64,000 bases of DNA, from positions 743,559 to 807,558 of the forward strand of contig VYZI01000202.1 in NCBI GenBank assembly GCA_013397695.1, given 5' to 3'. A program made the position numbers and the translations under genes. Origin of the DNA: Centropus unirufus. Taxonomy: Eukaryota; Chordata; Aves; Cuculiformes; Centropidae. Positions 59,496 through 64,000 of the stretch are shown piece by piece (within the stretch, counting starts at the first letter, position 1; each line of letters starts with the position of its first letter). Under the pieces are notes generated by a model that worked only from the letters and a program-made list of their open reading frames with translations, was not told the DNA's origin and did no database searches.

Positions 59496-62400
59496 AATAG
59501 CAGAGTCCTTCACAACACATAAGAAACATGGCTATTTAAAGGATACAACAACTTGCACAAAATGGTAAGCTGAAATTTCTGACAAGGACACTAAGACACA
59601 AGTTTTACGCTTCAAAAGTATGTAACGATCTGTAATGTCAAAACTGATTTCCATTTTACATCACCATTCATAAAACACTCTTTATTCAAAGAGCAGCCAC
59701 ATGAAAGGAGCATCAGTGGCAATGAACCTACAGAAATCTCAGTGCTATCATTAAATTAGTCTTGACTTTGAAGCTGTCCCATAAAACCAGAAAATACGTG
59801 GGCATCATTTGGAAGATATGCCTGAGGAAAGGGCATCCAGTATCCAGGTACAGTGCCCAGGTTCAGAGGGGCTATGAACAATCTGTCCCTTCTCCAACCC
59901 ATGATCTCTCACTATTGCCTGGGAACACTGAGTGCCACATGTCCCCTGGTCCCTTTGATGGCCAACCCAGCCACTCCAGAGACACCGAGTCCTGCCACAC
60001 ATGCACGCACAAAGAAGCCAGAGCAGTTGTGGGACTTTTATACTCTACCCTTGGTGAAGGGTCACTTCTTCAAGCTGTTGCTATAGTTAGATTAATAGCA
60101 GTAACCTGCACTATTTCATCTGTAGAAGACCTTCCTCAGACTGTAAGCGCTCAAACATTAGCGGCCTTGATAAAAGCTTAAATTCACCAAAAAATCATGG
60201 TACTATCACTTTTACCCAGAGTCATTTCACCCTGAGCTTTGCCCCACACCTTATGGGCACCCAGTACAGCTTTTGAAGGCTGATACCCAACGCAGACATG
60301 GATCTGAATCAAGATCTAAGTATAGTTGTTTTCTCAGTCCAGAAGGACCAGGTTTTAGAGACTGAGTCCTGTCTACCACCTTTGGAACCTACGGCCAGTG
60401 TTGCCAGGCCATTCTGTAGGCTGACGAGGGAGGTCACTATCTGTTCCACTAACCAAAGTGAAGCGCCATCCACTGACATCCCATTTTAGAGGGTAACAAG
60501 ATAAAGTCCATTAAAATGGAGCTGAGAATGCCAGGGGACAAGCTGAAAAGGCATTATACAGTCTGGCAGTAAAAGCAACAGAGTTCCAAAAAAATAAATC
60601 ACGTTAAAGCATATGCAGCCCCGGCGAGGACACCTGAAGTTTGCACATATGGCTGCTCCGCTGGGACAGGCCTGTCTGCTGCTGGCGTGCAAATCAAAGC
60701 GTTTGCATCTCATTACCCAGGTTGGGAGGCATCAGTCAGGGTTGGGATGAGTGGCTGAGATTCCCCCAACACTGTAATGGGGTGACAGTTTGGCAGCATC
60801 AGCAGTCGGATTGGCCTTTATCCTTCACAGATGTTGCTGTGCTAAGGACGAGGAGGTGTTTATTTTACAGGATGATGGTGTCTTGGCCTATGGCACAGAG
60901 CCAAACAGCCCAAGGTCAGCTCTCCATATATTGTAGGGTTTTTTTGGCACCCCTCCCAAGCAGCTATACAGCATCCTTGGTTGCAGCACTGATGAGGCAG
61001 GAGGGAAGGTGGAGAGTGTCCCTACGAGGGGAGTCCTCCAAGTCAGCAATGCTCAGGGTCTGCACAGCGCAAGGCCACAACTCTCCTCAGAGCTTACACG
61101 TCCAGATGGCTGCAGAGGATCAGATGCTTTAAATACAACAAAAGGGAAAATGTCACGTTAATAGTCTCACTTCTCCTCTTCTTGTCATAACACCATTCAT
61201 CTCCGCTGATCCTACTTTGGGTGCACCTAGACTGGGGTGCGTGCATTGACATCCACTCAAGGAAACCTTGGAAAAGAATATTTACAATCCACGAAAGAGT
61301 GTCTTCTCTCCATGTGACTTACACAGCCATAATAATGCCTCCTTAGGGACCAAATCTTGTCTCACTTGTACTTCTGTCAGTGTGGACTAACGGCACTGAA
61401 GGTGAGTTGTCAATAGTATTCATTTCTAGAACTCTCAACTCACCTTTTCAAAGCTTTTGAAGTATTCAGAATTAACAGCTCTCATGGTTTTCAGTGGTGC
61501 TAACAAAACCAGAATGTGGCCTAGTTTTTACACAAAGAACAGAGAAGCATCAAAAAAAAAAAGCTTGACACATCTCTGCCTTCATGGGAAAGTTCTGACT
61601 ATGAGATTTCCTATTTCTAGTGTCAGGGAAGTTTTGAAAGGACACCGCTTCAAGCGAAAGCTTCCCGTTTGCATCGCACTTCCAAACACAGCCCACAGAA
61701 CCCAGTATTCCCTAAACAGTGCAGGTGGAGCTCCTGAACATGCAGACGTTCCCGTTTGCTTATTTTAAGCACTGTGTTAAGCAACATTCCCCAGTATCTG
61801 CTACTGCCTATTTTGCACTAAGTCTTGATAAAATCAGCCATCAGACTCCAAGTTTCTGCCTTGGTCTGTGATAACAGGATACAGTGACCACTAAGGAGAC
61901 ATACCTAGAAATCCTCATCTTGCAAACCATGCTGAGTTCACTGCATTTTTACAATGGAAAATATAAATAGAGCAGGAAGTACTGAAGAAAACTGCACCTT
62001 ATTACTTTGGAGAGGTAAACATTAGGGAGAAATCCAAATTCCCTTCATGTATCTTTGAACTGGAAAATCCTCACCTTCAAATTCCACTCACCTCCCCAAG
62101 CTCTAATGGGGATTGATAGTCCTATGTGCCAAGATAGATCAAACACTATTTTTAATCACATCTTACAACCCCACTGTCCCAATTGCTTTATAGCACAAAG
62201 CAACTAAGGGAGCAAAATGAGAGAAAACTGTGATCAAGAGCCAGAACGTGAAAAATGTTCATGCATGGGATCCAAAGCCCTCTTAGGAAAGAGTGATCTC
62301 AAAAGGCAGAGGCAAGAAAGAAAGCAGTAAGAGATGGGGCTGAAGAAGTGACAAGGTGGAGAGAAACAGGAAGGGAATGTTTCATAAAATGGATTGAGCT

Positions 62401-64000
62401 GAAAGCATTAGAGGCAAGGGCTTGGGCCAGAGGGAGGGCACTCAAGGACACTGCAGCAGAACTTGCAAGCACTTGAAGCTTGTGCTGAACTTTCTGTTCC
62501 CGGCTGCCTGTTTTGGAGTGTGTTCTGGGGATGCCTCCTCTTGGGAGCTCGCCTGCTGGAAGAACGTTACGAAGCCAAAGCTCGCCAGTGCTTATGTTGT
62601 AGCTTGACAGCAGCACATAGGCATGCTGTGACGCAGCATCTTTATATGGCGCTGAAAAGTTGTGCTGGTGCAAAGCAATGAGATTTGCAGGCTTTACAGC
62701 TCCAGGGACCCTTTGTGGCCTGCAACGGTAGCCACTCAGCACATGTGAAAATCAGCTGTTTCTTTCTGAAGAGAATTGGAGCAGTTTCTTCAGGTCTTTC
62801 CCATGCGTTGCTCAATTCTACCCCACCCTGCAAACCTCCCTGAGGTGGGATTTGAATCTACTCCGTGCACAATAAACCTCAGCCAAAAAAGAAGCTTCTT
62901 AAGGTTTGCCCAAATCTGTTCAGGGATCCCAGAGGTCATTACAAAAGTTAGTAAATATTAACAAACTCTCTTGCAGGACAGCATATATAGTCAGTGTGTC
63001 AGACCTGGGAAGTTTCTTCTCCAATACACGAGGTAAGGGGCTGTGTTTGGCAAGTCGATGCCAGGGTGTCACAAGGAGCCACAAGGCAAGCTGGAGCTGC
63101 AGGGTCTGCTCATTATCACGGCCTGCTGAGAGCAGGGGATGCTGAAAGGCTCACCAGCTATTTGCAGCACAGCACACTTGAGGCTGTTTCTGCATAACCA
63201 CGCATGCCAGAGGCAGCTGGGCAGTGTCTTCAGTGTAGGGTCATGAAGGGGCAGCATTCGGAGAGGGGGAAAGGCAAGACAGGAGCCAACTGTTTGAGTC
63301 ACACACTTGGTGCAGGAACGCCAACAGGTCCCTCCAGTACAGTGTGCAAAGCTGTTGCTTTCTCATGGAGAGAGAGGTACCTATGTGTGCCTCTGACTGA
63401 ATATTCAACGCATGGTATATTTGGGCTAGGGTAGGTTATAGATAGGCTGGAAGAGAAAGGAGATAGAGCTGGTGCTTGGTAGAAGAAAAACAAGCCCAGG
63501 TTTCTCTGTGGTCCAGCAGATCTTCCCAAGCCATTGAATCAGGGCTGCAACCCAGGAGAGACTTACAAAATTGTACTAGAGGCCAGTAAGGTCCAGCCAC
63601 ACATGAATAATGGCCATGCAAGTTGTTTTGCCCCCCATCCACCCCAGCAAGGAGGCACCAAACCCGGTTAATCCAACCTAGTAACATTTTAACCCAGGTA
63701 GCTCCTAACATCAAGCATCTGGTAGAGGATTTGGGACCCATGTTTATTTGCCACCTTTGCCACAGCAGCACAGGGAAAGCTCCTGTTTGCAAACCTCAGC
63801 AGTCACCTCCATGGCCTCTACCTTTTGCCTCATGGTCCCAAGTGCCATGAGAACTCTTGAGGGAGGTGGGCCAGGGAAAGTACAGGCTCAGCACATCTTG
63901 CAGCTCTCACCCTTTGTGCCCAGTGCCTGTCCTCTGTGCAGGAGTTTCTTGCTGTGGAGTACACTGTTTTCATTTTCCAGAAAGGAGGTAAAAGCTAACA

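Larger units (their letters stand above)
56015..64000. other. Noncoding, no gene seen
   Basis: The longest open frame of the whole window (56578-57150 plus, 190 codons) lies here. It is cysteine- and phenylalanine-rich with no domain, no supportive start context and no splice partner, so it is treated as chance. The frames at 58618-59094 (minus), 60641-61132 (plus) and 62299-62742 (minus) are similar. The AT-rich patch at 59.4 kb is listed separately. Confidence 0.66.

Noticed and set aside
60641..61132. 163-codon plus frame
   Set aside because: W, C, Q and S rich with no motif. It looks like chance.
61330..61399. Exon-like interval between an AG near 61328 and GTGAGT near 61401
   Set aside because: All three frames contain stops, and there is no supporting partner. 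At most it would be a noncoding exon.

Overview
This window looks like nuclear DNA of a bird, or less likely another sauropsid. The main evidence is two fragments that match the 3' end of CR1 LINEs, including the short 3'-terminal repeats containing TCATAGAAT (read on the minus strand), and a third, older, longer CR1 copy on the plus strand. Base composition is moderate to AT-leaning. There is no CpG island, no bacterial-style gene packing, and no rRNA, tRNA or CRISPR array that I can recognise.

I find no gene I can name. Stops are frequent in all frames. The longest open frames are only about 190 codons, and their translations are low in recognisable domains and rich in W, C, H and S, as expected from translated noncoding DNA. 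The window is best read as intergenic or deep intronic sequence. A handful of stretches are bracketed by good splice signals and stay open in one frame. The best are 37993-38137, 45182-45266, 52088-52253, 34265-34325 and 54418-54578. They are listed as weak candidate exons, because such pairs also arise by chance in 64 kb.

Layout. 1-6160: unique noncoding DNA with an AT-rich, homeodomain-core-rich patch near 3.3 kb. 6165-6290: a MIR-type SINE relic. 6.3-12.1 kb: unique DNA with short simple repeats at 9.0 and 9.5 kb. 12.1-12.5 kb: two decayed SINE-like relics. 12.5-24.5 kb: unique DNA with faint MIR-like traces at 19.3 and 23.0 kb and a pair of inverted octamer motifs at 24.0 kb. 24580-24790: CR1 fragment. 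24.8-28.8 kb: unique DNA. About 28850-29505: the longest CR1 copy. 29.5-33.7 kb: unique DNA with a dense TAAT-rich patch at 30.9-31.06 kb. 33.7-33.9 kb: the clearest MIR-type SINE, followed by a TA repeat. 34-39.8 kb: unique DNA with candidate exons and a 20-bp tandem duplication. 39791-39865: a short CR1 end. 39.9-55.9 kb: unique DNA. 55.9-56.0 kb: another MIR-type relic. The rest is unique DNA.

If the window has a function, it is more likely regulatory (distal enhancers in a gene-poor region) or a long noncoding transcript than protein coding. I see no sign of a new multi-gene system. Conservation and RNA evidence, which I cannot compute here, would decide which patches matter.
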